64,000 nucleotides of DNA from DASSQJ01 sp963773655 (GTDB lineage Bacteria > Actinomycetota > Actinomycetes > Actinomycetales > Dermatophilaceae): positions 40,817-104,816 of the forward strand of contig CAVZBX010000004.1 in assembly GCA_963773655.1 (NCBI GenBank), in the 5' to 3' direction. Position numbers and translations under genes: made by a program. Of this stretch, positions 1 to 8,041 are shown piece after piece. Every line of letters begins with the position of its first letter. Positions within the stretch are counted from its first letter, which is position 1. The notes beneath the pieces are model-generated. The model saw only the letters and a list, made by a program, of their open reading frames with translations, was not told where the DNA came from and did not search any database.

Positions 1-1937
1 TGGCCGATGCGGTGCACCCGGTCGATGGCCTGGGTCTGCTCCGCCGACGTCCACGACAGCTCGGCGAGCACGACGTTCGAGGCGACCTGGAGGTTCAGGC
101 CCACCCCCGCCGCGGTGAGCGAGCACACGACGACCGCGACCTCGGGGTCGGTGAGGAACGCCTCGACGTTCGCCGTGCGCGCCTTCGCGGTCTGGTCGCC
201 GCGGATGGACGCGTAGCGCAGGCCCCGCTTGGCGAAGGTGCGCTCCGCCTCGTCCATGACGTCGATGTGCTTGGCGAAGAACACCACCTTGCCGACGTTG
301 CGCGCCAGCTGGGCGGCGTAGTCCGCGGCGAGTCCGGCCTTGGCCTGCCCGATCCGGCGCATCACCGAGAACACGTTGTCGCCGGTCGTCTCCGAGCCGG
401 CGCTCTTGCGCTCCGCCGTGGCGACCCTGCGGACCAGGTCGTGGTCGATGCCCTCGACCGGCGTCCGGTCCCGCCGGGCGGCGAGGGCCGCCTCGTAGCG
501 CGCCACGAGCCGGCGGGCCAGCTCCCTCTCCGCGGCCCGGATCGAGCGTCCGGCCTCGTCGTCCAGCTCGACCGGCAGGTCGGCGACGCGGCGGGCCGGG
601 ATGTCGGAGGCGACGTCGACCTTGCGGCGCCGGACGATGCCGAGGTCGATGACGCTGGTGCGCGCGGCCGCGTAGAACCCCCGGTCGGACGGCTGGAGGC
701 CGGTCGCCTCGAGCGCGGCCATGAGGGCGTTCCGGGGCTTGGTGTCGTCGATCCAGCCGAGGAACTGCCAGATGGCCCGGAAGTCCTCGATGTCGTTGAT
801 GAGCGGCGTGCCGGTCAGTGCCATGAAGAGGGCGTTGGCCCGGCGCGACCGGATCCGCTCGGAGAGGGCCAGGACGTGCTGCGAGCGCTGCGAGGACTTG
901 TTCTTGATGAAGTGCGCCTCGTCGACGACCATGCCGCGGAAGCCGCGGTCGCCGAGCCAGCCCACGTGACGGTCGAGGATGTCGTAGTTGACGACGACGA
1001 TGTCGGCGAACCCGTCGACGGTCTCGCCGTCGCCGTGCACCACGGTGGCCGCCCGGTGCGGGGTCCACAGCTCGGCCTCGTGGGCCCAGTTCGCCTTGAC
1101 GACGTTCGGCACGACCGCGAGGAGGGGGAAGGCGTCCGCGGCGTCCGCGGCGAGCAGGGCCTGCGCGGTCTTGCCGAGGCCCGGCTCGTCGGCGAGCAGG
1201 AACGTCCGGTGGCCGGCGGCGGCCGCCGCCACCACCTGGCCCTGGTGGTGCATCAGCTCCAGGTCGCGGATGCCGTGGAGCACCTCGGCCGGCTCGGGCA
1301 GCGGCATGCAGGTGGCGTCGCCGCCGTACTCGAAGGCGCGGAACAGCGGGGTGAGCAGCTCCCAGCCGGCGAGCCGGTTCGTGGTCGGGCGGGGCGGCGG
1401 CACGGCCGAGAAGTCGGGGGCCAGGAAGGGGTTGGCGAGCTGCTGCGCGATGACCGTCTGGGGCACGACCCGACGCGTCGTCGGGGAGGCCGCGGCGGCG
1501 GGTTCGGGCTCCGGCTCGTCCTCCGGCTCGGGCTCGCGCCCGGCCGCCACGAGCATGTCGTTCTTCAGGCTCACCGCGGCGGAGGAGACGACCGCGTCGT
1601 CGGCCAGCAGCTGCAGCAGGGTGGTGTCGCGCGCCGCGGTCTTGGCCAGGATAGTGGCCAGCCCGTCGAGCCGGGTCAGCACCGCGGTGCGCTCGCCCTC
1701 CGGCACCCCGGCGTCGCCCTTGACCCGGGCGCGCTCCTCCCGCACGAGCAGGGCGACGACCTGGAAGGTCGTGCGGTCGCGGGGGCGCACCCGGCCTCGC
1801 TGCACGGCGCCCTCGACCTGCCGGGCGGCCTTGGCGAGGACGGGCATCAGGCCCTCGTCGTCGCGCGCGCGGGAACGGCCCCGGCCGCGCGGCGGCTGGT
1901 GCGGCGCGCCGGAACGGCGCGAAGTTCGCTGTGCCAA
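1..1937 (-). CDS. SNF2-family DEAD/DEAH helicase, C-terminal end outside window
   Basis: Reading the minus strand gives a continuous frame with a SNF2/RAD54-type ATPase. Walker A is ADEPGLGKTAQALL, the DEAH box is VVDEAHFIKN, motif III is ALTGTPL, and motif VI at the window edge reads QAIDRVHRIGQ, so only the extreme C-terminus is missing. The first 150 or so residues are a basic and acidic, proline-rich linker region without a recognisable fold. I chose the TTG at 1937 because GAAGGA lies 5 bases upstream; an internal ATG at 1847 is the alternative. The family uses ATP to translocate on DNA and remodel protein-DNA complexes; free-standing bacterial members are linked to repair, transcription recycling or phage defence. 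The exact role here is unknown. Confidence 0.9.
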   Translation of the reverse strand, partial: MAQRTSRRSGAPHQPPRGRGRSRARDDEGLMPVLAKAARQVEGAVQRGRVRPRDRTTFQVVALLVREERARVKGDAGVPEGERTAVLTRLDGLATILAKTAARDTTLLQLLADDAVVSSAAVSLKNDMLVAAGREPEPEDEPEPEPAAAASPTTRRVVPQTVIAQQLANPFLAPDFSAVPPPRPTTNRLAGWELLTPLFRAFEYGGDATCMPLPEPAEVLHGIRDLELMHHQGQVVAAAAAGHRTFLLADEPGLGKTAQALLAADAADAFPLLAVVPNVVKANWAHEAELWTPHRAATVVHGDGETVDGFADIVVVNYDILDRHVGWLGDRGFRGMVVDEAHFIKNKSSQRSQHVLALSERIRSRRANALFMALTGTPLINDIEDFRAIWQFLGWIDDTKPRNALMAALEATGLQPSDRGFYAAARTSVIDLGIVRRRKVDVASDIPARRVADLPVELDDEAGRSIRAAERELARRLVARYEAALAARRDRTPVEGIDHDLVRRVATAERKSAGSETTGDNVFSVMRRIGQAKAGLAADYAAQLARNVGKVVFFAKHIDVMDEAERTFAKRGLRYASIRGDQTAKARTANVEAFLTDPEVAVVVCSLTAAGVGLNLQVASNVVLAELSWTSAEQTQAIDRVHRIG

Positions 1938-2207
1938 GCGGATCCTTCGTGAGTAGGACACGGCGGGCAGCCGGTGTCGGCGTTGGTCACCCTCCCTGCG
2001 GCGACGCGGCCGGCGCTCCGGTTGGGCCGGGCGGTCGCAGGGCGACCGGCGCCGGGGCTGGCCCGGACCCGTGTCGCTGACGCATCCTCGCCGGACGGCG
2101 AGAGGCACCACCAGCGTACGCGCTCCACCACGGCGACGGCGACCGCACGTGCAGGTGACCCGCGTGGCCGGGTGCGGCCGTCCGCGCCGTCCGACGCGAG
2201 CTGCCCC

Positions 2208-2816
2208 TCAGCCGGCGCTGGGGACGGGCTCGCTGGAGGAGGCCCGCCGCCGCCACCACAGGACGAGCAGTCCGGCCGCGAAAGCCCCGGCCGTGCCGAG
2301 CACCTCGTCGCCGATCGTGTCCTGGTAGAGGCCCACGTCCTCGACGCCGCCCTTGAGGAAGACGTACCACTCGCCGACCTCCCACCCCACGGCGAGCAGT
2401 GACCCCAGGGCGCCGACCGTGAAGACCGCGAGGACCGGGCGGTCACGCACCGAGGTGGAGGTCGGGAAGACCAACAACCCGATCCCCCACATGAGCAGGA
2501 ACCAGTTGACGAGGTGGTTGAGGTCGTCCCAGACCTCGATCGAGTCGTAGAGGTCGAAGAAGTTGCCGAGGACGTCGACGAGGAACGGGGTCATGACGAG
2601 GGTGAACGCACCCCACGGGAGTGGCCGGCCGGTACCCCGGCGTCGCCACCAGTACGCGGCGGGCAGCGCGAGCATCAGCACCGGGTAGAGGACGATCCGG
2701 GCGATGAAGCCCTTGCCGTTGAACGACTCGAACCCCACGGTGATGCCGACCACCATCAGGGCCATCGTCATCACGAGGACGGCCGTCGCCGCGACGGCAC
2801 TCCTGCTCCATCGCAC
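2208..2816 (-). CDS. Membrane protein, DUF2238/YjdF-like
   Basis: A 202-residue protein with about five to six hydrophobic segments. Conserved-looking polar positions sit inside or next to membrane segments: WDDLNHLVNWF in the middle and GWEVGEWYVF followed by QDTIGDEVLG near the end. This D...H and E..EW pattern resembles the YjdF/DUF2238 inner-membrane family, whose biochemical role I do not know. The GTG at 2816 is preferred over upstream starts because AAAGGAG sits 6 bases before it and the longer N-terminus is basic and proline-rich, unlike a membrane protein. It stands alone between the helicase and a VOC gene. Confidence 0.7.
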   Translation of the reverse strand: MRWSRSAVAATAVLVMTMALMVVGITVGFESFNGKGFIARIVLYPVLMLALPAAYWWRRRGTGRPLPWGAFTLVMTPFLVDVLGNFFDLYDSIEVWDDLNHLVNWFLLMWGIGLLVFPTSTSVRDRPVLAVFTVGALGSLLAVGWEVGEWYVFLKGGVEDVGLYQDTIGDEVLGTAGAFAAGLLVLWWRRRASSSEPVPSAG

Positions 2817-2953
2817 GCGTGACTCCTTTGCGGGCTGCAGGGGACCGCGACGCAGGATGACTCTAGCGGCGCCCGAGGGGTTGCTCGGGCGCCTTCCGCG
2901 CGGTGTGCTGGGGAGTGCCGCGTCGCGCCCGGAAACCACGAGAGGAGCGGCCC

Positions 2954-3340
2954 ATGGCCGTCGAGCTGAACCACACGATCGTCCTCGCCCACGACAAGCA
3001 CGCGACCGCGAGGCACCTCACCGCGCTGCTGGGCCTGCCCGAGCACACGACCTACGGCCCGTTCGCCGTGGTGCAGCTCGGCAACGGCGTCTCCCTCGAC
3101 GTCGCCGACGACCACGGCACACCGCACCCGCAGCACTACGCCTTCCTCGTCTCGGAGGCGGAGTTCGACGACATCCACGCGCGCATCGTCGCGGGCGGCC
3201 TCACCTTCTGGGCCGACCCGTCCCACGACCGCGAGGGCGAGGTCAACCACAAGGACGGCGGCCGCGGTCTCTACTGGCTGGACCCGAACGGCCACAACCT
3301 CGAGATCCTCACGGTGCCCTACGGCGGCTGGCCGAGCTGA
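2954..3340 (+). CDS. VOC (glyoxalase/bleomycin-resistance) family protein
   Basis: A 128-residue single-chain vicinal-oxygen-chelate protein made of two beta-alpha-beta-beta-beta modules. The N-terminal strand begins ELNHTIVLAHDK, giving a first metal-ligand His, and the C-terminal module ends YWLDPNGHNLEILT, the usual VOC ending with a metal-binding Glu. Such proteins bind a divalent metal and act as dioxygenases, isomerases or drug-binding proteins; the substrate cannot be read from sequence. The ATG at 2954 follows GAGGAG by a normal distance. The gene is monocistronic and convergent with the DUF6325 gene four bases beyond its stop. Confidence 0.85.
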   Translation: MAVELNHTIVLAHDKHATARHLTALLGLPEHTTYGPFAVVQLGNGVSLDVADDHGTPHPQHYAFLVSEAEFDDIHARIVAGGLTFWADPSHDREGEVNHKDGGRGLYWLDPNGHNLEILTVPYGGWPS

Positions 3341-3343
3341 CGG

Positions 3344-3802
3344 TCAGGGCCGGCCCTGGCCCGCCCGCAGGTTCGTCAGGCGTTCCAGGTCATCCTCGGC
3401 GAGCCACGTCTCCCCGAGCGGGCGGCCGCCGGCCGTGCGGATCGCGTCGCGCAGCGGCTCGGCCCACAGGTGCTCCACGAGGGCGACCACAGCCGTGGCG
3501 CCGGGCGGGACGGCCTCGTCGAGCGACCAGACGGCGTCCGGGCCCGGCACACCGGCGCCGTCGGCCGAGGGCGCCTCCTCGGTGCTGTCGAGCAGCCGGG
3601 CGACGACGGACCCCGTCTCCGCGGGTAGCCCGGGTGGTGGCGGCAGGGTCGACAGCGAGCCGTCCTCGGACCGGGTCACGATCAGGACGTCGACGAGGCG
3701 GACGGTGCCGGTCTCGCGCAACCGGTCCAGCTCGGCCCGCACCGAGCCGTCGTACACCGGGCGGTCGAGCCCGATGACGAGCACCTGGACGGGCGCGGTC
3801 AT
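3344..3802 (-). CDS. DUF6325-type protein
   Basis: A 152-residue soluble protein beginning MTAPVQVLVIGLDRP. It resembles the actinobacterial DUF6325 proteins: an N-terminal ferredoxin-like half with VRLVDVLIVTRSEDGS, an acidic linker, then a half containing AVVALVEHLWAEPLRDAI. The family commonly sits next to a SHOCT-domain gene, as here; function is unknown and I do not infer one. The ATG overlaps the TGA of the upstream SHOCT gene (ATGA), so the two are translationally coupled. A much longer upstream reading frame exists but is the shadow of that neighbour. Confidence 0.8.
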   Translation of the reverse strand: MTAPVQVLVIGLDRPVYDGSVRAELDRLRETGTVRLVDVLIVTRSEDGSLSTLPPPPGLPAETGSVVARLLDSTEEAPSADGAGVPGPDAVWSLDEAVPPGATAVVALVEHLWAEPLRDAIRTAGGRPLGETWLAEDDLERLTNLRAGQGRP

Positions 3803-4077
3803 CGCCGGGTCCGCGCGAGGAGGCGTTCGTACTCGTCGGCCGTGAGGACGCCCGAGTCGAGCAGGCCCTTGAGCGCCTCGGACGGCTCCCGTGCGGGCGG
3901 CGGTGGTGGTGGAGGTGGAGCCGCGGCGAGCGGGCTCCGCGCGCCCTGCGACCCGGTGGGCGGTGCCCCCTGGGGGTGCGACGCCGCGTGGGCCTGGGCC
4001 GGGGTGAGCCGTCCGCCGTAGTAGGGCACGGCGCCGGTCATCCCGGAGCGCTTGAGCTGTCGCGGCACCAGCAGCAT
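3799..4077 (-). CDS. SHOCT-domain protein
   Basis: A 92-residue protein with three parts. The basic N-terminus is MLLVPRQLKRSGMTG, the linker is rich in proline and alanine with a run of eight prolines, and the C-terminal short helical domain is LKGLLDSGVLTADEYERLL, a clear SHOCT motif. SHOCT domains are short oligomerisation or anchoring modules at protein ends. AGGAGG lies upstream of the ATG. It is the first gene of a two-gene unit with the DUF6325 gene. Confidence 0.8.
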   Translation of the reverse strand: MLLVPRQLKRSGMTGAVPYYGGRLTPAQAHAASHPQGAPPTGSQGARSPLAAAPPPPPPPPAREPSEALKGLLDSGVLTADEYERLLARTRR

Positions 4078-4187
4078 CGCGGCCTCCTGTCCTCGGCGGC
4101 AGCCTAGTTGCCCTCCGCCGGGAACTGCCGAGGCCCCGGCCGGTGAGCCGGCCAGGACCTCGGCGGACGATCACGTCACCGGCACCG

Positions 4188-4745
4188 TCATGCGTTCGCG
4201 CAGGTGACCTCCGGGTTCCAGTCCTCGACGATGCCGTTGGGGTTGTGCGCCCAGGCCCACACGTGCAGCTCCCAGAAGGCCGGGAGGCCGTACCGGTTGG
4301 GGTGCGGCTCGTCCTGGCCGGGCATGTACGTGAAGGACTGCCCGAACAGGCTCGGGGCGCCCGAGCCCTTCCAGTCGGCGTCGAGGATGACGTACTCGAG
4401 GGCGCCGAGCTTCATCGACCCGTCCTCCTGCGGCTCGTAGACGAGCACCTCGGGCTGCGCGGGGTCGAGCACGCCGTCGATGCGGTTGCCGTTGCCGTAG
4501 TGGACGCCCATGCCGCCCGCGGGGCTGTCGATGCAGGCGATCCCGGCGGCGTCCGTGATCTCGCCGAAGCCGGCGGCGGTCGCCTTCGTGATGTCGTGGT
4601 ACCGCGCCGTCGCCGCGCGGGCGCCGGCGAAGCCGTCCTGACGGGGTGAGGGGTCGGCGGCGGTCGCTGCCGGCGCCCCGGCGACGACTCCGCCGGCGGC
4701 GAGGGCGAGCGCGGCGACCACCGAGGCTGCGGTGCGGGGCCTCAT
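4188..4745 (-). CDS. Secreted hypothetical protein
   Basis: A 185-residue exported protein. The N-terminus MRPRTAASVVAALALAAGG followed by a small-residue stretch ending near ATAADPS is a Sec signal peptide with cleavage about residue 35. The mature part carries GMGVHYGNGN and ELHVWAWAHNPNG blocks and two Cys residues that could pair. I recognise this as a widespread actinobacterial exported family but know no function. The ATG at 4745 overlaps by one base the stop of the DUF4242 mini-gene, so the two are probably co-transcribed; GGGAGG sits 7 to 8 bases upstream. Confidence 0.75.
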   Translation of the reverse strand: MRPRTAASVVAALALAAGGVVAGAPAATAADPSPRQDGFAGARAATARYHDITKATAAGFGEITDAAGIACIDSPAGGMGVHYGNGNRIDGVLDPAQPEVLVYEPQEDGSMKLGALEYVILDADWKGSGAPSLFGQSFTYMPGQDEPHPNRYGLPAFWELHVWAWAHNPNGIVEDWNPEVTCANA

Positions 4746-4897
4746 CACGACCCCTCCCGGACCTGGCGGATCTCGTCCGCGACGAGCCCGCGCGCCTCGC
4801 GGTGCACGGTGCCGGCCGCGTCGGCCATGTGTGCCGTGGCGTCGTCGCCGACGGCGACTCCATCGTCGAGGCTGTGCACGTCCATGAAGAGTGGCAT
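4745..4897 (-). CDS. Internally shortened DUF4242 protein (50 aa)
   Basis: A 50-residue frame beginning MPLFMDVHSLDDGV and ending with TVHREARGLVADEIRQVREG. These two blocks are the beginning and end of DUF4242 (SCO4226-like, Ni-binding) proteins, which are normally near 80 residues. About 30 central residues, including the segment with the conserved metal-region Cys, are missing without loss of frame. AGGAG lies 6 bases before the ATG, so it should be translated. Its stop overlaps the start of the secreted-protein gene. It may be a decayed gene kept as a leader for the downstream cistron. Confidence 0.6.
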   Translation of the reverse strand: MPLFMDVHSLDDGVAVGDDATAHMADAAGTVHREARGLVADEIRQVREGS

Positions 4898-4958
4898 TCG
4901 GTGCTCCTAGGTGCTTCGGTCGGTCATCTGACCCCAGCGACGCTAGGAGCGCGCCCCC

Positions 4959-4977
4959 GATCCCCGTATCGGGGATC
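4959..4977. terminator. Hairpin at tetR 3' end
   Basis: GATCCCCG, a TAT loop and its exact complement form an 8-bp stem that overlaps the stop codon of the TetR gene and lies about 60 bases upstream of the DUF4242 start. It could be a factor-independent terminator without a U-run, common in actinobacteria, or an operator for the downstream mini-gene. Confidence 0.45.
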
Positions 4978-5638
4978 ACCCCTCAGATTCGGTCGGTCGA
5001 ACCCCGAGTTCCGGTTGTCGCAGGGCCGGTTGGCCGACGGTGTCCTCCTCGACGAAGCCACGGTGGAGGGCGTAGAGCGCCTCGGTCATGACCCGCCGGT
5101 CGGACGCCCCTCGCGGACGGGCGTGCCGGTGCAGGGCCAGCCCGTCGAGCAGCGCCACGACCATCGGTGCACGCTCCTCGGGCCGGGCGATGCCCAGGGC
5201 GCGCAGCGACGCCTCGGCGCCGCGCTCGATGCTCGCCATGATCTGGTGGGCGGTGGCCTGCAGCTGCGGCCGGCGCGCGCACTCGAGGTAGATCTCGAAC
5301 TGGGCGACGGTGTCCGGCTCCGGCTCGGACATGACCGCGTCGACGAACCGGTCGATCGACGCCCGCGGGCTCAGCTCGGCACCGACGACCTGCGCCGTCA
5401 CGGCGTCGACCCGGGCCACGATCCGGTCACCGACCATGCGCAGCGCGGCGGCGATGAGGTCGTCGAGGGAGGAGAAGAAGTAGCTCGTCGTCGACGTCGG
5501 CATCCCGGCGCGGGCCGCGATCGACCGGTGGGTCGCCCCGGCGACGCCCTGCTCGGCGATGACGAGGACCGCCGCATCGAGGAGCGCCGCCCGACGGGCC
5601 CGGCCGCTGGCGCGGTGGGTGGCCGGTCTGATCGGCAT
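4976..5638 (-). CDS. TetR-family transcriptional regulator
   Basis: A 220-residue TetR-type repressor. The N-terminal helix-turn-helix spans about residues 14 to 60, with RRAALLDAAVLVIAEQG, ATHRSIAARAGMPTSTTSYFF and LDDLIAAAL matching the family pattern. The C-terminal ligand domain includes EIYLECARRPQL. The ATG at 5638 is chosen because the operator-like palindrome lies just upstream and the family pattern starts shortly after it. The gene is divergent from the aldolase-aminotransferase operon, so it most likely represses that operon and itself and is released by a pathway metabolite. Confidence 0.88.
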   Translation of the reverse strand: MPIRPATHRASGRARRAALLDAAVLVIAEQGVAGATHRSIAARAGMPTSTTSYFFSSLDDLIAAALRMVGDRIVARVDAVTAQVVGAELSPRASIDRFVDAVMSEPEPDTVAQFEIYLECARRPQLQATAHQIMASIERGAEASLRALGIARPEERAPMVVALLDGLALHRHARPRGASDRRVMTEALYALHRGFVEEDTVGQPALRQPELGVRPTESEG

Positions 5639-5656
5639 GGCCCGAGTCTGCCAAGT

Positions 5657-5676
5657 GTCTGGACATTCGTCCAGAC
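5657..5676. promoter_or_regulatory. TetR operator palindrome
   Basis: GTCTGGAC, a 4-base ATTC spacer and GTCCAGAC form a perfect 8-bp inverted repeat in the intergenic region between tetR (start 5638, minus) and the aldolase-aminotransferase gene (start 5765, plus). Flanking CCAAG and CTTGG add an offset outer pair. Position and symmetry fit autoregulation by the divergent TetR protein. Confidence 0.7.
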
Positions 5677-5764
5677 TTGGTGGCACGCTGGTCACGGACC
5701 CCGTCGGCGCCGGGGCCCGGTGGACGACGTGGGCGAGCTGCCCCCGTCACGACAGGAGGCACCC

Positions 5765-8041
5765 GTGGAGCACCTCTCCGCCCGCCGGCACGTCGTCGAC
5801 ATGTGTCGCACCATGCTCGAGCGCGGCTACCTCAAGGCCACCGAGGGCAACGTCTCGGTGCGGGTCCCCGGGCACCGGCTCTACGCCGTGACGCCGAGCA
5901 ACTACTCGTACGACCGGATGCGCGTCGAGGACGTCTGCATCGTCGACTTCGACGGCAGGCACGTCCCGGACGCTGACCGGGCCGGCGCCACCCTCGCGCC
6001 GTCGATCGAGTGCGGCATGCACGCGAACATCTACCGCGCCCGGCCGGACGTCCACGCGATCGTCCACACGCACCAGCCGTACGCCTCGGCGCTGGCCGTC
6101 CTGCGCCGCCCGATCCCGGCCCTCACCGACGAGCAGGTCCGCTTCCTCGGCCGTGAGGTCGCGATCATCGACTACGCCCCGTCGGGCACCGGGTTCCTCG
6201 CGAGGAACGTGCAGAAGAGGATCACGAGCGGCGACAACGCCTTCATCCTCGCCAACCACGGGATCGTCGCCGTGGGGACCGACCCGGAGCGTGCCGTCTT
6301 CAACATGGCCCTCCTCGAGAAGGTGTCCATCGCCTACCTGCTGGCGCTGACCACCGAGTCCGGCAAGGTCTACTCCATCCCGGCGCCGATCCGCGAGATC
6401 GCCTTCGCCAAGCTCCGCGGTGACGAGAAGCGGATCGCGGCGCAGGTGACGAGGTCGCTTCCCCCCGAACCGGTTGCCGATGCCGCACCCCTCCCGAGTG
6501 CGGACGAGACGGCCCGGGAGATGGCGACGGCGAGGGCTGCGTGGGCGACGGAGCCGACCCCGGTCCCCGAGAACCCCGGCGCCGAGTCCGACCGGCTCGG
6601 GTACGCCATCAGCACCTACCCCGACGTCGAGGACACGATGGCCCGCCTCGGGGCCCTCGTCGACCAGCCGGTGCGTGGCCTGCGCCACGACGCCCTGAAC
6701 GACGTCCTCGAGTGGTTCGACACCAAGTGCCGGGCGAGCAAGGAGCTCACCGACCGGGCGAAGGAGCGCATCCCCGGCGGGGTCCAGCACAACCTCGCCT
6801 TCAACCACCCGTTCCCCCTCGCGATCGACCGCGCCGAGGGCGCCCACCTCACCGACCGCGACGGCAACGTCTACATCGACTTCCTGCAGGCGGGCGGGCC
6901 GACCATCCTGGGCAGCAACTACGCGCCGGTGAACGACCGGGTCGCCGAGGTCGTCCGGGAGTCCGGGCCGGTCACCGGCCTCTTCCACGAGTACGAGCTG
7001 AAGCTCGCCGAGGCGATCCACCACTACCTGCCGCACGTCGAGATGTACCGCTCCCTGGCCTCCGGTACCGAGGCGGTCATGGCGGCGGTCCGGGCCGCGC
7101 GCGCCTTCACGGGCCACAAGGTCGTCGTCAAGGTCGGCGGCGCGTACCACGGCTGGTCCGACACCCTGGTCTACGGGCTCCGGGTGCCGGGCACGTACCG
7201 GATGAACGCCAAGGGCATCCCGTTCGGGGCGACGAGCGCCACCCGGGAGGCCTTCCCGCACGACCTGGGCACCTTGCGGCGCAAGCTCATCGAGAACCGG
7301 GTGCGCGGGGGTACCGCCGCGGTGGTGCTCGAACCGCTGGGTCCGGAGTCGGGCACGCGACCGGCGCCGCACGACTTCAACGCCCGGGTGCGCGAGCTGT
7401 GTGACGAGTTCGGCGCGTTGCTCGTCTTCGACGAGGTCGTCACCGGCTTCCGGGTCGGGATGGGCGGTGCCGCCGGCTACTTCGGCGTGAAGCCCGACCT
7501 CACCGTGCTCGGCAAGGCCGTCGCCGGTGGCTACCCGATGGCCGGTGGCGTCGGCGGCCGGGAGGACGTCATGGCCGTCTTCGGCTCCGGCCTCGACGGC
7601 AGGAGCGGCGCCCACGTCCAGGTCGGCGGGACCCTGTCGGCGAACCCGCTGTCCTGCGCCGCCGGCTACTTCGCGATCGAGGAGATGGCCCGCACCAACG
7701 CGCCCGTCATCGCCGGCCGGGCCGGGGACCGGCTCGCCGCCGGGCTGCGGCGGCTGGTCGCCAGGCACGCCCTGCCGTACGTCGTCTACAACCAGGGCTC
7801 GATCGTCCACCTCGAGTGCAGCGGGGTGATGCTCCTCGACATGCACAACCCGGTGAAGCTGTTCCGGGAGAACAAACCCCGCAAGCAGCTGATGGAGCAG
7901 ATGGGCGCGGCCTACGCGGCCAACGGGATCATCACCCTGGCCGGCTCGCGGCTCTACACGTCCATGGCCGACACCGACGCCGTCATCGACGACGCGCTGG
8001 AGCGCTTCGACCGGGTCTTCTCGATGGTCGACGGTGTCTGA
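5765..8041 (+). CDS. Fusion: class II aldolase/epimerase + class III aminotransferase
   Basis: A 758-residue two-domain enzyme. Residues about 1 to 230 are a class II aldolase/adducin domain: ECGMHANIYRARPDVHAIV precedes zinc ligands H101-T-H103, and NHGIVAVG supplies H165. Residues about 330 to 758 resemble glutamate-1-semialdehyde aminomutase: LASGTEAVMAAVRAAR, FDEVVTGFR with PLP-contacting D556, and LGKAVAGGYPMAGG with Schiff-base K584. A linker of roughly 80 residues rich in Ala, Pro and Glu joins them. GTG at 5765 has AGGAGG 5 bases upstream. The stop overlaps the MFS start. Aldol cleavage or epimerisation and transamination are thus delivered by one chain; with the kinase and transporter this suggests breakdown of an amino- or keto-sugar acid or polyol. 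The substrate is not known. Confidence 0.88.
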   Translation: MEHLSARRHVVDMCRTMLERGYLKATEGNVSVRVPGHRLYAVTPSNYSYDRMRVEDVCIVDFDGRHVPDADRAGATLAPSIECGMHANIYRARPDVHAIVHTHQPYASALAVLRRPIPALTDEQVRFLGREVAIIDYAPSGTGFLARNVQKRITSGDNAFILANHGIVAVGTDPERAVFNMALLEKVSIAYLLALTTESGKVYSIPAPIREIAFAKLRGDEKRIAAQVTRSLPPEPVADAAPLPSADETAREMATARAAWATEPTPVPENPGAESDRLGYAISTYPDVEDTMARLGALVDQPVRGLRHDALNDVLEWFDTKCRASKELTDRAKERIPGGVQHNLAFNHPFPLAIDRAEGAHLTDRDGNVYIDFLQAGGPTILGSNYAPVNDRVAEVVRESGPVTGLFHEYELKLAEAIHHYLPHVEMYRSLASGTEAVMAAVRAARAFTGHKVVVKVGGAYHGWSDTLVYGLRVPGTYRMNAKGIPFGATSATREAFPHDLGTLRRKLIENRVRGGTAAVVLEPLGPESGTRPAPHDFNARVRELCDEFGALLVFDEVVTGFRVGMGGAAGYFGVKPDLTVLGKAVAGGYPMAGGVGGREDVMAVFGSGLDGRSGAHVQVGGTLSANPLSCAAGYFAIEEMARTNAPVIAGRAGDRLAAGLRRLVARHALPYVVYNQGSIVHLECSGVMLLDMHNPVKLFRENKPRKQLMEQMGAAYAANGIITLAGSRLYTSMADTDAVIDDALERFDRVFSMVDGV

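Noticed and set aside
12..1952. Long plus-strand frame of 646 codons
   Set aside because: It is the antisense shadow of the SNF2 helicase, which has all helicase motifs on the minus strand.
4646..5764. Upstream extension of the aldolase-aminotransferase frame
   Set aside because: It runs antisense through the secreted-protein, DUF4242 and tetR genes; the GTG at 5765 has an ideal ribosome site.
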